This document shows positions 43,697-52,908 of a DNA stretch of 61,894 nucleotides, in pieces (position 1 is the stretch's first letter; each line of letters begins with the position of its first letter). This stretch comes from Bacteroidales bacterium UBA1181 (GTDB taxonomy: Bacteria > Bacteroidota > Bacteroidia > Bacteroidales > Paludibacteraceae). A model generated the notes under the pieces. That model was not told where the DNA came from. It searched no databases and was given only the letters and a program-made list of their open reading frames with translations. A program made the position numbers and the translations under genes. The stretch lies in NCBI GenBank assembly GCA_002310215.1, contig DBYR01000004.1, positions 1-61,894 on the forward strand. Direction: 5' to 3'.

Positions 43697-44974
43697 ATGA
43701 AAGTTGACGTATTGTTAGGTCTTCAATGGGGAGACGAGGGTAAGGGAAAAGTGGTTGACGTGTTGACACCCAGCTACGACGTCGTTACTCGTTTCCAAGG
43801 AGGACCAAATGCCGGACATACTCTCGAATTCGAAGGTCAGAAGTATGTGTTGCGCTCGATTCCGTCTGGTATCTTCCAAGGCGGAAAGGTGAATGTGATC
43901 GGTAATGGTGTGGTGCTCGACCCTGCACTCTTCAAGAAGGAGGTGGAGGAGTTGGAGAAATCCGGCCATGACCTGAAAAGCAGATTGTACATCTCCAAGA
44001 AGGCGCACTTGATTTTACCGACCCACCGTCTGCTGGACGCCGCCTACGAATCCGCCAAGGGTTCCTCTAAGATCGGCACCACCGGCAAGGGTATCGGACC
44101 TACTTACACGGACAAGATCAGCAGAAACGGCCTCCGCGTGGGCGACCTGCTGAATAACTTCGAGGAGAAGTACAACAAGGCTATATCAAGACATAAGGAG
44201 ATCCTAAGCCATTACGATTTCCAATACGACTTGGCTCCAATCGAGAAGGATTGGTTCGAGGGCGTACAGAAACTGAAGGAGTTCCAATTCATCGACAGCG
44301 AATATGAATTGAACGGCATGCTCGCAGAAGGCAAGACCATCCTCGCGGAGGGTGCACAGGGTACCATGCTGGACGTGGACTTCGGTTCTTACCCGTTCGT
44401 GACCTCCTCCAACACAATCTGCGCAGGCGCTTGCACAGGCTTGGGCGTCGCTCCGAACAAAATCGGTGACGTCTTCGGTATCTTCAAAGCTTACTGCACA
44501 CGCGTGGGCTCAGGTCCGTTCCCTACCGAATTGTTCGACGAGACCGGAAAGACGATCCGTGACCTCGGACATGAGTACGGAGCTGTGACGGGTCGTGAGC
44601 GCCGCTGCGGTTGGATCGACCTCGTCGCACTGAAGTATGCGGTCATGATCAACGGTGTGACCAAACTGATCATGATGAAGAGCGATGTGTTGGATGGCTT
44701 CGATAAAATCAAGGCTTGCGTGGCCTACAAGGTGAATGGTGTCGAGACCGACGAGTTTCCTTTCGATGTGACGGAAGGCTCGGTGGAACCAATCTACCAA
44801 GAGATGGATGGATGGAAGACTAAAATGTCTGCCATGAAGAGCGAAAACGAATTCCCTGAAGAATTCAACGCTTACCTCGATTTCTTGGAGGATTACCTCG
44901 AAGTGCCTATCAAAATCGTCTCCGTCGGTCCAGACCGCGAACAGACGATCATCCGATACCGCGACTTTGAATAA
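43697..44974 (+). CDS. purA: Adenylosuccinate synthetase
   Basis: PurA couples IMP and aspartate with GTP hydrolysis in AMP synthesis. The 425-residue protein shows the N-terminal WGDEGKGK (11-18, Asp13 catalytic), GPNAGH (36-41, His41), IGTTGKGIGPTY and AEGAQGTMLD. GRERRCGWIDLVAL follows near residue 295. Length is typical. The previous gene stops 17 bases upstream, so co-transcription is plausible. A terminator-like repeat follows at 45050. Confidence 0.97.
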   Translation: MKVDVLLGLQWGDEGKGKVVDVLTPSYDVVTRFQGGPNAGHTLEFEGQKYVLRSIPSGIFQGGKVNVIGNGVVLDPALFKKEVEELEKSGHDLKSRLYISKKAHLILPTHRLLDAAYESAKGSSKIGTTGKGIGPTYTDKISRNGLRVGDLLNNFEEKYNKAISRHKEILSHYDFQYDLAPIEKDWFEGVQKLKEFQFIDSEYELNGMLAEGKTILAEGAQGTMLDVDFGSYPFVTSSNTICAGACTGLGVAPNKIGDVFGIFKAYCTRVGSGPFPTELFDETGKTIRDLGHEYGAVTGRERRCGWIDLVALKYAVMINGVTKLIMMKSDVLDGFDKIKACVAYKVNGVETDEFPFDVTEGSVEPIYQEMDGWKTKMSAMKSENEFPEEFNAYLDFLEDYLEVPIKIVSVGPDREQTIIRYRDFE

Positions 44975-45049
44975 TAGGTACGGTTGGAACGAAAAATCTT
45001 TCGTTACGATACCATCTCGTAGGGGCGAAAAATTTTTCGATAAAATACC

Positions 45050-45084
45050 GTAGGGGCGAAAAATATTTCGCCCCTACATTTTTT
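45050..45084 (+). terminator. Repeat-derived terminator downstream of purA
   Basis: GTAGGGGCGAAA and TTTCGCCCCTAC form a perfect 12-bp stem with a short loop, followed by ATTTTTT. The element is one of several copies of a TAGGGGCGAAAAAT palindrome family nearby (a partial copy at 45019-45034, others at 46.8 kb). It ends only 20 bases before the next start codon, so it may also influence that gene. Confidence 0.75.
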
Positions 45085-45103
45085 AAACATAATTGATACA
45101 TCT

Positions 45104-46768
45104 ATGGAATTCATCATCAATCTTTTTGCGGGAACAAACATTGCCTCGACATTGATCTACCTATGTATCACCGCCTTTTTAGGTCTGACATTAGGCAAGA
45201 TATCCATCAAGGGCATTCGTTTGGGCATCGCTGGCGTTCTGTTCGTGGGAATATTCCTGGCCCACGCCAAGGGATTCTTCGGCTCCACGCCGCTCGATGC
45301 GCAGATATTAGGCTTCGTAAAGGAATTCGGACTGATACTCTTCGTTTATTCCATCGGTATAGACGTGGGTCCTCGCTTCGCGGGCTCATTCAAGAACGAT
45401 GGTATGAAACTGAACCTGCTGGCCGTCGGCTACATCGTCGCGGGTGTGATCGCCACGATCTGCGTCTACTACGCGACGGGGCTGGACAAATCCGTGATCG
45501 TGGGTATCCTCTCCGGAGCCGTCACCAACACGCCTAGCTTGGGCGCCGCGCAACAGGCTCTCGGCACGGACGCCTTGGGCATCGAGCAATCGGGTATGGC
45601 TTACGCGATGGCTTATCCTTTCGGCGTGATCGGTATCATATCGACCATGCTCCTCATCAGGGCTATCTTCAAAGTAAAGGTCAAGGACGAGGCCGACAAA
45701 TATACCGAGCAAATAGCCAACAACAAACGTGGCAAACTGGAAAGCGTGCAGGTGAAAGTCACCAACACCAACCTGATCGGCAGGACCATAGGCGACTTCA
45801 AAAACATGTTCGGCCAAAACTTCGTGCTCTCCCGCGTGTTGCACAACGACCGCTTCGACATCCTGCACGACGACGATGTGCTGCAGGAGGGCGACGTCCT
45901 CTTCGGTGTCTCCAACAAGGACTACGTGCCTAGCTTGGAGATGGCGGTGGGTCCTGTGGAACTAGGCATGAAACGTGAGGTGGACGGGGCGCTGGCCATG
46001 TTCGAGGTGTTGGTCACCAACAGGAAGATCGCAGGAAGGACCATCGAGCAGATCGGTATCTACAGACGCTACGAAGCCAATATCACCCGTATTTTCCGCG
46101 CCGGCATGGAGATTCTGCCTACACTGGATACCACGGTCGAACTGGGTGATACCGTGCGCGTGGTGGGAAAGAAAACGTTGTTGCCTGAGATCCAAAAGGA
46201 GATAGGCAACTCGCTCCAACAATTGGCCGTTCCGAACGTCGTGGCCATCTTCTTAGGCATCTTCCTCGGTATCCTGCTGGGAAGCATTCCGTTCGCTATT
46301 CCAGGGCTTCCAGCCTCGGCCAAATTGGGCTTGGCGGGCGGTCCACTCATCGTGGCGCTGATCCTCGGCCACAAGGGTAGGGTGTTCGACATCAATTTCT
46401 ACATGACCCCAGGCGCGAACGCGTTGATGAAGGAATTGGGCATCATCCTCTTCTTGGGTAGTGTGGGACTCTCCTCCGGTACCAATTTCGTGGAGACATT
46501 CTCCAACGGAGGCTACGTTTGGATGCTCTACGGTATGATCATCACCTTCGTGCCTGCGATGCTCATCTCGGTCACCGCACGCATCATGAAGATCAATTAC
46601 CTGAAAATCTGCGGACTCCTCTCCGGTGTGACCACCAATCCGCCGGCCTTGGAGTATGCCAACTCCATCGCACCCGTGCAGGCGCAATCCACCGCCTACG
46701 CCACGGTATATCCGTTGACGATGTTCCTGCGCATACTATCCGCACAGATATTGGTTTTGATTCTGTAG
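45104..46768 (+). CDS. AspT/YidE-type putative transporter
   Basis: The 554-residue protein has two similar halves of about five transmembrane helices each. Between them (about 205-370) lies a soluble central region with two RCK/TrkA_C-like domains. The halves share the AspT-duplication pattern: SGAVTNTPSLGAAQQALG in the first and LSGVTTNPPALEYA in the second. This is the aspartate:alanine-exchanger family, including YidE and YbjL, whose substrates are often unknown. The gene sits between two nearly identical 55-base repeats (45050 and 46831). Confidence 0.9.
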   Translation: MEFIINLFAGTNIASTLIYLCITAFLGLTLGKISIKGIRLGIAGVLFVGIFLAHAKGFFGSTPLDAQILGFVKEFGLILFVYSIGIDVGPRFAGSFKNDGMKLNLLAVGYIVAGVIATICVYYATGLDKSVIVGILSGAVTNTPSLGAAQQALGTDALGIEQSGMAYAMAYPFGVIGIISTMLLIRAIFKVKVKDEADKYTEQIANNKRGKLESVQVKVTNTNLIGRTIGDFKNMFGQNFVLSRVLHNDRFDILHDDDVLQEGDVLFGVSNKDYVPSLEMAVGPVELGMKREVDGALAMFEVLVTNRKIAGRTIEQIGIYRRYEANITRIFRAGMEILPTLDTTVELGDTVRVVGKKTLLPEIQKEIGNSLQQLAVPNVVAIFLGIFLGILLGSIPFAIPGLPASAKLGLAGGPLIVALILGHKGRVFDINFYMTPGANALMKELGIILFLGSVGLSSGTNFVETFSNGGYVWMLYGMIITFVPAMLISVTARIMKINYLKICGLLSGVTTNPPALEYANSIAPVQAQSTAYATVYPLTMFLRILSAQILVLIL

Positions 46769-46830
46769 GGAAGATATTTAATCATACAATTAGGGGCGAA
46801 AAATAGGGGCGAAAGATAGGGACGAAAAAT

Positions 46831-46864
46831 GTAGGGGCGAAAAATTTTTCGCCCCTACATTTTT
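46831..46864 (+). terminator. Repeat-derived terminator downstream of the AspT-like gene
   Basis: GTAGGGGCGAAAAA pairs with TTTTTCGCCCCTAC across a very short loop, followed by ATTTTT. The sequence, and the 20 bases after it, match those just before the AspT-like start codon almost base for base. Confidence 0.75.
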
Positions 46865-47145
46865 AAACATAATTGATATATCTATTTTTTCTTCTTTGAA
46901 TGATCTATCATAGCCTTTCAGGTTGGTAGCACCGACAAATTGATCCTCCCGTGATATTGCTCCTCGAGCCTGAAAGGCTCATACAAATATAGCCTATGGC
47001 ATCGCCATAGGTTAGGCATATACCCCAATCACACTTGAGCCTGAAAGGCTCAAACAGATTCATGAACCATCTTCTGCCACAAAAAAACAGGTTGATTTAG
47101 ATATCGAGGATTCTCGAAATATCCTTTAGCCAAATGAAAAACATA
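46865..47145 (+). repeat. Cluster of palindromic intergenic repeats
   Basis: GAGCCTGAAAGGCTC occurs at 46967-46981 and again at 47036-47050. Between them lies the palindrome CCTATGGC-ATC-GCCATAGG (46993-47011), and a partial AGCCTTTCAGG lies at 46912-46922. These motifs resemble Bacteroidales intergenic REP-like elements. No protein gene is seen in this 281-base gap. Confidence 0.6.
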
Positions 47146-50100
47146 TCACCGAACGATCTTCTGTCCATTCACCACATAGACGCCCGACTGAATTGGCTTC
47201 ACGACACGCATACCGGCCTGCATATAGAACTGATCCACCAACAGACCACGCATATCGTAAACCGTCACCCATTGCGCCTTGCCCACCGTCTCGAAGCAGA
47301 AACCATCCTCCACGTTGTAGACAAGCAGGGAAGTGGTCTCGTTCCGCAGTTCATCCACAGCCGTCAAATCACCCGCCAAAGCCTTCACTTCGGCCTTGGA
47401 AAGGATGATCCACCTTTGCTGGCTCGCAGAGTTCTGGTGGTCGAATCGCGCGGCGGAAATACTGTTGTTCGCGGAGGATAAGGCCATCGGACGGTTCGTT
47501 CCGTCGGCGAAGACCATCCAATAGGACTTCAGATTGAAATACTGGTTCGTGACATTCTGGCGGGAACCCATCAGCTGCACCGCATATTTCTCCTGCGAGC
47601 CCAAGGAGAGCCTTGAATTGGCGCAGGAGAGCGATTTATCCTCCGAAACGTTCCGGAAATCATACAACTGCGTTTCAGGCTCGAAATGGATCTTCCAGGC
47701 GTAGGCGTTCTCCTTCAACAACGTTTTCCAATCCGTGGCCTTCACCGAAAGATTGCCGTTCTCCAACCGTAAAGAGGTCGGTGTGCTTACATTCTGAGCA
47801 GCGGACAAAAGGTAATAGGTCTCGTAATCCTCCTGCGTGAACGTGTAGGCTGGGGAAGCGAAGGCACCTGACACCGGCGGCAGGTTATCCTCGCCCAACG
47901 CTTGGATAATCAGCGCATTGGCGTAATAAAGGATACGTGTGCCGTCATCCTCATGCGCCCCATTGATACCATACGGCCAGAAGTGCGTGTTATCGCCCTT
48001 CAATTGGGCGGAGTTGTCATTCTCCAGAAAATGCAGGATCTGATCCGTACGTTCACCCAACCAGAAGCCTTTGGTCGTCTCCTGACGGTAGACGGAGGAG
48101 TTCATCCAATTATCCGTCGTGCCGACACCTGCGGCGTGGCACATCTCATGCTGGATCGTACCCGTACGCTGGTAGCTGGCGTTCGGTCCGACCCTCATCC
48201 AACCTCCATAGCTACAATCTGCGGTCTGCGTGCTCGCCCCGTACGAAACGGTCAGATGCAAGCCTCGGATGCTCGTGATGTTGTTCCACACATCACATGC
48301 GTCCGCCACAGCCTCGTTGATACGCTTGTTCTCCTCGTCGGAGCCTCCGTTGTTGTACGACCAGGTGATGTCACCCTTCGGCAACGTGCAGATCTTGATG
48401 CGCTCGCCATAGCCCACTGCATTCGACCTCGTGATCGCATAAGGGCGGATATAATAAACCGTGGAAGGGGTCAAACCTGTCATGACATAGATGGTCCCGT
48501 TGTTACTGTAGGATAGGGAAGAGCGGTCGTCCAACACCGTCGGGTTGGAGGAGGTGGACCAGCAGAAGCCCCGCTCCGTGATGTTATTGCCTGAGAACGT
48601 GGTGCGTCCGAAGGCCATCGTCGCACCCGTCGCATGACGAGGATCCGTCACGACCGTAGGGATATCCCCCGACGCATTCGCCACCTGAAACGTGAATATA
48701 GCGTCGTCGAGTCGCTTCACACACCCGTCAAGGTCATCCACACCCATCGACTCATTGCCTAAATACCTCTTCGCCTCGTCTATGGCAGCCTGCAGTTCAG
48801 CGCTACCATTCTTTCCCTCCTGATAGGTGTTCTCAGCCAAGGCTATCTCCTCTGCAAGGCGCTGGAACGCCGCGGCCGACGAACCCGCCAGCTCGGTATA
48901 CTGACGAAGACGCGTCGCGATGGAGGAGAGATCCTTCTCGTTCGGATTCCCCAACCACTCCTTCGCCTTGGCGACCTCACCCTCCAATTGGGTACGGTAA
49001 GCCTTGTAGATCGTTCCACTCAACAGATTCTCAGCCACATCCACACGTCGCTGAATCTCCGCTTCGTAGTCGTCCATGCTAGCCGCACTGTACAATAGCC
49101 TGAAATTATCTACCGACAGCCAGTTGCCGGAAGCGTTTTTGGCCACAAAACCTATTGAAAAACTCTCCTCCATGTGGGTGAATTGTAGGGTATATTCCTT
49201 CTTCTCGGAGACTGCCACACTGTCACTGCCTGCGATGATCCATGCGCCTGTCTGACCACTCCTTCCGTCCTGCGTGTTCTGCGCCGACACCTTCAGCGTA
49301 TAGACACCGTTGGGAGCCTCCTGACCAACCTCTTGGACAACACTCGCGCTGCCCACCTTAGATCCTGCGGAAACCCATTTCTCCGCATAGTAGTTGCCTG
49401 ATTTCAGCGAGAACGACGTGTTAGACTGCGTCTGTAGGCCTGACACGCTCCATCCCTCGAAACCATCCTCAAAGCTTGGGTTCACGATGAAACGGGTCAT
49501 GTCTGAAGGATGATCCGAGGAGGAATTGGCCCAACCATACACCTCCAGCTGCGCCTTCAACGCCTCGTCCGCCCTGTATAGGTCCGCATAGGAAGCGCTC
49601 TCATCGTCGCACACACGCTGCACCTCGTCCATCGCAGCCTTCAGATCGGCCGCACCGTTCCCCGTACCGCTACCATAGGTGGTGCTGGCGGTGGAGAGGG
49701 TGGTCCGCAATGTGGAACGCATCCCGGCGATCAAGGTGCCATTATCACCCACCAAATAGAGTCTCACGAAATCGACCACCACCTTGGCGGAATTGGCCGA
49801 ACCGTTCGCCACGCCCTTGAAACCGATCTGCACCTTTCCCTCCTTCTCCGACGAAAGGGTAAAGGTGACCTCATCCAGCGTCCAATTCATGGGGAAAGAG
49901 GAGAGGCGGGAAAGGGAAGAGGATCCGTTGTCCGGAATCCATCCCAAAAGGCTATATCCATTGGTGGAGTTGCTACCGTTGTAGAAGGCGGCCTGCAGCT
50001 TGTACGAACCCGCCGGCAAAGTGATTTTCTGATAATACTTCAAAGACTCCTCCCAGCCCGTGCTGAGCACCAGACAGCCACCCTTCGAGCCCTGATAGCC

Positions 50101-50376
50101 CGACGAAGGAACCTTTCCGTTGGTGTTGAACGTCTTGCCCGTCCCCAACTCATAGACACCCGTCACGGTGTAATCCACACCGATATCCTTGCTCCAACCA
50201 TAAACGGGGAGAATCTCCTGCGCCACATTCCCTAGCTCATTCGCCTTATAATCAAAGTGTTCCGAGTCGTCGAACCCGTAGTTCTGCAGATAAAGGTCCG
50301 AGATGTCAATATCAGCCCACGCCGAAGCGCAGAAGGCCAAAGAGAACGTAATAATGGATAATAAACGTGTTTTCAT
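47146..50376 (-). CDS. Large secreted multidomain protein with HExxH zinc-protease motif
   Basis: The 1076-residue protein has a signal peptide (about 1-21). An N-terminal beta-sandwich-like domain, a FIVAR-like helical linker, a second sandwich and a fibronectin-like segment (ERGFCWSTSSNPT) follow. A domain carrying HEMCH (743-747, HExxH) sits in QHEMCHAAGVG, then come a ricin-type lectin-like region (about 950-1010) and a beta-rich sorting-like tail (YDMRGLLVDQF ... GVYVVNGQKIVR). HExxH suggests a zinc metallopeptidase acting outside the cell. The third ligand is not assigned; the classical metzincin HExxHxxGxxH is absent. I chose the ATG at 50376 because it directly precedes the signal peptide. 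Confidence 0.7.
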   Translation of the reverse strand: MKTRLLSIITFSLAFCASAWADIDISDLYLQNYGFDDSEHFDYKANELGNVAQEILPVYGWSKDIGVDYTVTGVYELGTGKTFNTNGKVPSSGYQGSKGGCLVLSTGWEESLKYYQKITLPAGSYKLQAAFYNGSNSTNGYSLLGWIPDNGSSSLSRLSSFPMNWTLDEVTFTLSSEKEGKVQIGFKGVANGSANSAKVVVDFVRLYLVGDNGTLIAGMRSTLRTTLSTASTTYGSGTGNGAADLKAAMDEVQRVCDDESASYADLYRADEALKAQLEVYGWANSSSDHPSDMTRFIVNPSFEDGFEGWSVSGLQTQSNTSFSLKSGNYYAEKWVSAGSKVGSASVVQEVGQEAPNGVYTLKVSAQNTQDGRSGQTGAWIIAGSDSVAVSEKKEYTLQFTHMEESFSIGFVAKNASGNWLSVDNFRLLYSAASMDDYEAEIQRRVDVAENLLSGTIYKAYRTQLEGEVAKAKEWLGNPNEKDLSSIATRLRQYTELAGSSAAAFQRLAEEIALAENTYQEGKNGSAELQAAIDEAKRYLGNESMGVDDLDGCVKRLDDAIFTFQVANASGDIPTVVTDPRHATGATMAFGRTTFSGNNITERGFCWSTSSNPTVLDDRSSLSYSNNGTIYVMTGLTPSTVYYIRPYAITRSNAVGYGERIKICTLPKGDITWSYNNGGSDEENKRINEAVADACDVWNNITSIRGLHLTVSYGASTQTADCSYGGWMRVGPNASYQRTGTIQHEMCHAAGVGTTDNWMNSSVYRQETTKGFWLGERTDQILHFLENDNSAQLKGDNTHFWPYGINGAHEDDGTRILYYANALIIQALGEDNLPPVSGAFASPAYTFTQEDYETYYLLSAAQNVSTPTSLRLENGNLSVKATDWKTLLKENAYAWKIHFEPETQLYDFRNVSEDKSLSCANSRLSLGSQEKYAVQLMGSRQNVTNQYFNLKSYWMVFADGTNRPMALSSANNSISAARFDHQNSASQQRWIILSKAEVKALAGDLTAVDELRNETTSLLVYNVEDGFCFETVGKAQWVTVYDMRGLLVDQFYMQAGMRVVKPIQSGVYVVNGQKIVR

Positions 50377-50445
50377 GATATGTACAATATAAAGGACAAA
50401 CGCAAGACGCATCGGCCTCGCATCTCCCCAACGTTCAGTATAGCG

Positions 50446-50453
50446 CAAATGTA
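50446..50453 (-). promoter_or_regulatory. Putative -7 element for the HExxH protein
   Basis: Minus-strand TACATTTG, matching TANNTTTG, lies 70 bases upstream of the start at 50376. Confidence 0.5.
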
Positions 50454-50592
50454 AAATAAAAATCCTTAAATGACGAAGAATCCGCTGAATTTTATAGGAT
50501 GGACAACCCATACCTCACCCCCTTCAACGCCAACGAAAGAATCATGTAACGCATTGAGATAGAGTAGGGTAATATCCCTTCTTAGACTTCCC

Positions 50593-51924
50593 CTAATTGA
50601 ATAACTTATCCAGTTTCTGTATGCTGGAGGACAAACAGAAGACAATCACATCGTCGCCCGGCTGGATATGGGTATTACCGTTCGCGATTTCCCCCTTGCC
50701 GTCACGTATCACGCCACCGATGAAGATGTCGCGCGGTATCTTGAGTCCCTTGATCTCCGCCTTGGTGATGTAGGCCCCCTCCTTAGGCGTCAGTTCGACA
50801 ACCTGCGCGTCCACGTGCGTCAGACCCTTCACGTTCCTGACGTCGGCGTCCAGCGTGTATTGGTAGATATAGCTGGCGGCGATCAGTTTCTTGTTGATGA
50901 CCGTACCGATATCCAAGTTCTCCGCCAACGGTATGTAGTCTATGTTCTCCACCTCCGAAATGGTCTTCCGAAGACCGAATCTCTTAGCGGAGATGCAAGC
51001 CAATATATTAGCCTCCGAGTTGTCCGTCAAGGCGACAAAAGCGTCCACATCCTCGATGCCCTCCTCGCGCAGCAGCTCCAGGTTCGTGGCGTCGCCCAAG
51101 ATGACCAACGCATTGTCCATCTTCTCCGCCAGCTTCATGATCTTGCTCTTATCCTTCTCGAGGACCTTCACATGGATATCGTCATGGAGCATATCGACGG
51201 TACGTTGCGTGATGTTTCCGCCTCCCATGATCATCAGATCCTTCACTTGAATCACCTCCTTACCCGCCTGTTCACGCACATTGGCGATGAAGTCGCGCGT
51301 CGTGATGAAGTAAACAATATCGTTCGCCAAGATCTCGTCATCACCCTTAGGGATGATGGTGGACAAGTCTCGACGGATGGCTACGACACGATAGAACTCG
51401 CTGTGTTTCAAATCCTTCAGCGGTTGGTTGATGATAGGAGCGTTACTCCGCACCTTCATACCGATCAGGGTCAATTCACCGTCGCTGAACTCCATCCATT
51501 GGCGGACCCAGTTCATTCTGAGCGAGTTGACGATCTCCTTAGCGGCCAGCACCTCAGGATAAATCAGGGAATCGATACCCAGATCTTTAAATCTGGCGGT
51601 ATTTTTAGGAGAAAGATATTCGTAATTATTGATTCGCGCCACCGTCTTTTTAGCGCCCATGTTATGGGCCAGTATGCACGAAGTGATATTCTGGCTCTCG
51701 TAAGGTGTAACACCGATAAACAAATCTGCCTGGGAAACATTCGCCTCTTCCAAATCCTTGATGGACGTGGTGCAGCCCGTGACCGTCATCAGGTCATAAT
51801 TGGACTCCATCCTTTGCAGTTTCTCCTCATCATCATCCAAAAGGATGATGTCATGGTTCTCCCTCGATAACATCTTAGCCAAGTGAGTACCCACTTCTCC
51901 AGCACCTGCAATAATTATCTTCAT
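50593..51924 (-). CDS. trkA: Trk potassium uptake regulator TrkA
   Basis: TrkA is the cytoplasmic NAD-binding regulatory subunit of Trk potassium channels. The 443-residue protein has two RCK halves. The first has GAGEVG (7-12) and later LAHNMGAKKTVARINNYEY; the second has IMGGGNITQRTVDML and acidic ligand residues. Each half ends in a TrkA_C-like domain. I chose the ATG at 51924 because it opens directly with MKIIIAGAGEVG. TrkH is not adjacent; the downstream neighbour is unrelated. Confidence 0.93.
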   Translation of the reverse strand: MKIIIAGAGEVGTHLAKMLSRENHDIILLDDDEEKLQRMESNYDLMTVTGCTTSIKDLEEANVSQADLFIGVTPYESQNITSCILAHNMGAKKTVARINNYEYLSPKNTARFKDLGIDSLIYPEVLAAKEIVNSLRMNWVRQWMEFSDGELTLIGMKVRSNAPIINQPLKDLKHSEFYRVVAIRRDLSTIIPKGDDEILANDIVYFITTRDFIANVREQAGKEVIQVKDLMIMGGGNITQRTVDMLHDDIHVKVLEKDKSKIMKLAEKMDNALVILGDATNLELLREEGIEDVDAFVALTDNSEANILACISAKRFGLRKTISEVENIDYIPLAENLDIGTVINKKLIAASYIYQYTLDADVRNVKGLTHVDAQVVELTPKEGAYITKAEIKGLKIPRDIFIGGVIRDGKGEIANGNTHIQPGDDVIVFCLSSSIQKLDKLFN

Positions 51925-52236
51925 ATAATATATAATTATGACGCACAAAGGTAGTGAAAAAAATGGACGATTCTCTTACCCCATCATCATTTCCATACCT
52001 CAGAAATTTTTTTCAAAAAAAATATAAACCTGTGCCGTGATATGGCACAGGTTGCACTTAGATTTGCGGTCTGAACAATAAAATATAGTTTTCATATCTT
52101 ACTGCACACAAATTTTGCATAATGATAAAAAAACGATAATTTTAGAGGATTGTTCACCCTAAATGCTCCCGAGCGGATTAGCAGGTTCTGCCGGTTGGGG
52201 AGAAGTAGAAACAAAAGATAAAATTAATATAATAAC
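51925..52236 (+). promoter_or_regulatory. Divergent promoter region between trkA and cas6
   Basis: Minus-strand TACCTTTG (51946-51953) serves trkA. Plus-strand TAGATTTG (52059-52066) probably serves the cas operon, giving a leader of about 160 bases. A perfect palindrome lies at 52029-52051, just ahead of the cas-side element. No protein gene is visible. Confidence 0.55.
52029..52051 (+). promoter_or_regulatory. Palindrome overlapping the cas promoter, possible operator
   Basis: CCTGTGCC and GGCACAGG form a perfect 8-bp inverted repeat with a 7-base spacer. It covers the position where the -33 element would lie relative to TAGATTTG at 52059, so a bound regulator could block or recruit polymerase. 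No T run follows it, so it is not a typical terminator. Confidence 0.4.
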
Positions 52237-52899
52237 ATGAGACTACACATTAAAACATCTCAAAATCAAATTAAGATACCATTTGATTACCAACAAAAAC
52301 TAACAGGAGTATTGCACAAATGGTTAGGAGAAAACAACCAAGAACATGGAGAGATTTCTCTCTACTCTTTTTCTTGGCTGAGGAATACGCAAGTATCTGA
52401 AAATGGATTGATTTGTCCCCAAGGCGCCTCATTTTTCCTTAGTTTCTATGACACACAAAGGCTTAAAGATGTATTAGCAAACATTAGGAAAGAACCCGAA
52501 ATGTTTTGTGGAATGGACGTAGAAGATGTTGTCATAGAAGACACCCCTGATTTGACTCAACAAGAAGTATTCAACCTGGGAAGTCCTATCCTTATAAAAA
52601 GAAATGAGAATGGCAAGATCACAGAGTTTTATTACGACAATTCAATAAGTGGGAAATTGTTGGAAGAAACACTACACACAAAAATGAGACTTGCAGGAAT
52701 CCCCAACGATGAATCATTAAGCATTGCATTCGACTTAAACTATACAAAGAAAAAAACGAAACTTGTATGGTATGACAATATCAGCAACAAAGCGAATATG
52801 TGCCCTGTGATTATTAAAGGAAGTAATCTGACAAAACAATTTGCGTGGAACGTAGGCTTGGGCAATAGTACAGGAGTTGGTTTTGGTTCAATTTATTAG
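52237..52899 (+). CDS. cas6: CRISPR pre-crRNA endonuclease Cas6
   Basis: Cas6 cuts precursor crRNA within each repeat. The 220-residue protein has a RAMP-like N-terminal half (PFDYQQKLTGVLHKWLG, typical of Cas6). It ends with the glycine-rich loop GLGNSTGVGFGSIY (207-220), the hallmark of Cas6 C-termini. Possible catalytic residues cannot be fixed by eye. It is the first gene of the AT-rich interference operon; cas5 begins nine bases after it. Confidence 0.88.
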   Translation: MRLHIKTSQNQIKIPFDYQQKLTGVLHKWLGENNQEHGEISLYSFSWLRNTQVSENGLICPQGASFFLSFYDTQRLKDVLANIRKEPEMFCGMDVEDVVIEDTPDLTQQEVFNLGSPILIKRNENGKITEFYYDNSISGKLLEETLHTKMRLAGIPNDESLSIAFDLNYTKKKTKLVWYDNISNKANMCPVIIKGSNLTKQFAWNVGLGNSTGVGFGSIY

Positions 52900-52908
52900 C
52901 AAAAGATT

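Noticed and set aside
50668..51870. A 400-codon plus-strand open frame opposite trkA
   Set aside because: TrkA motifs lie on the minus strand; the opposite frame is low-complexity-like and has no start context.
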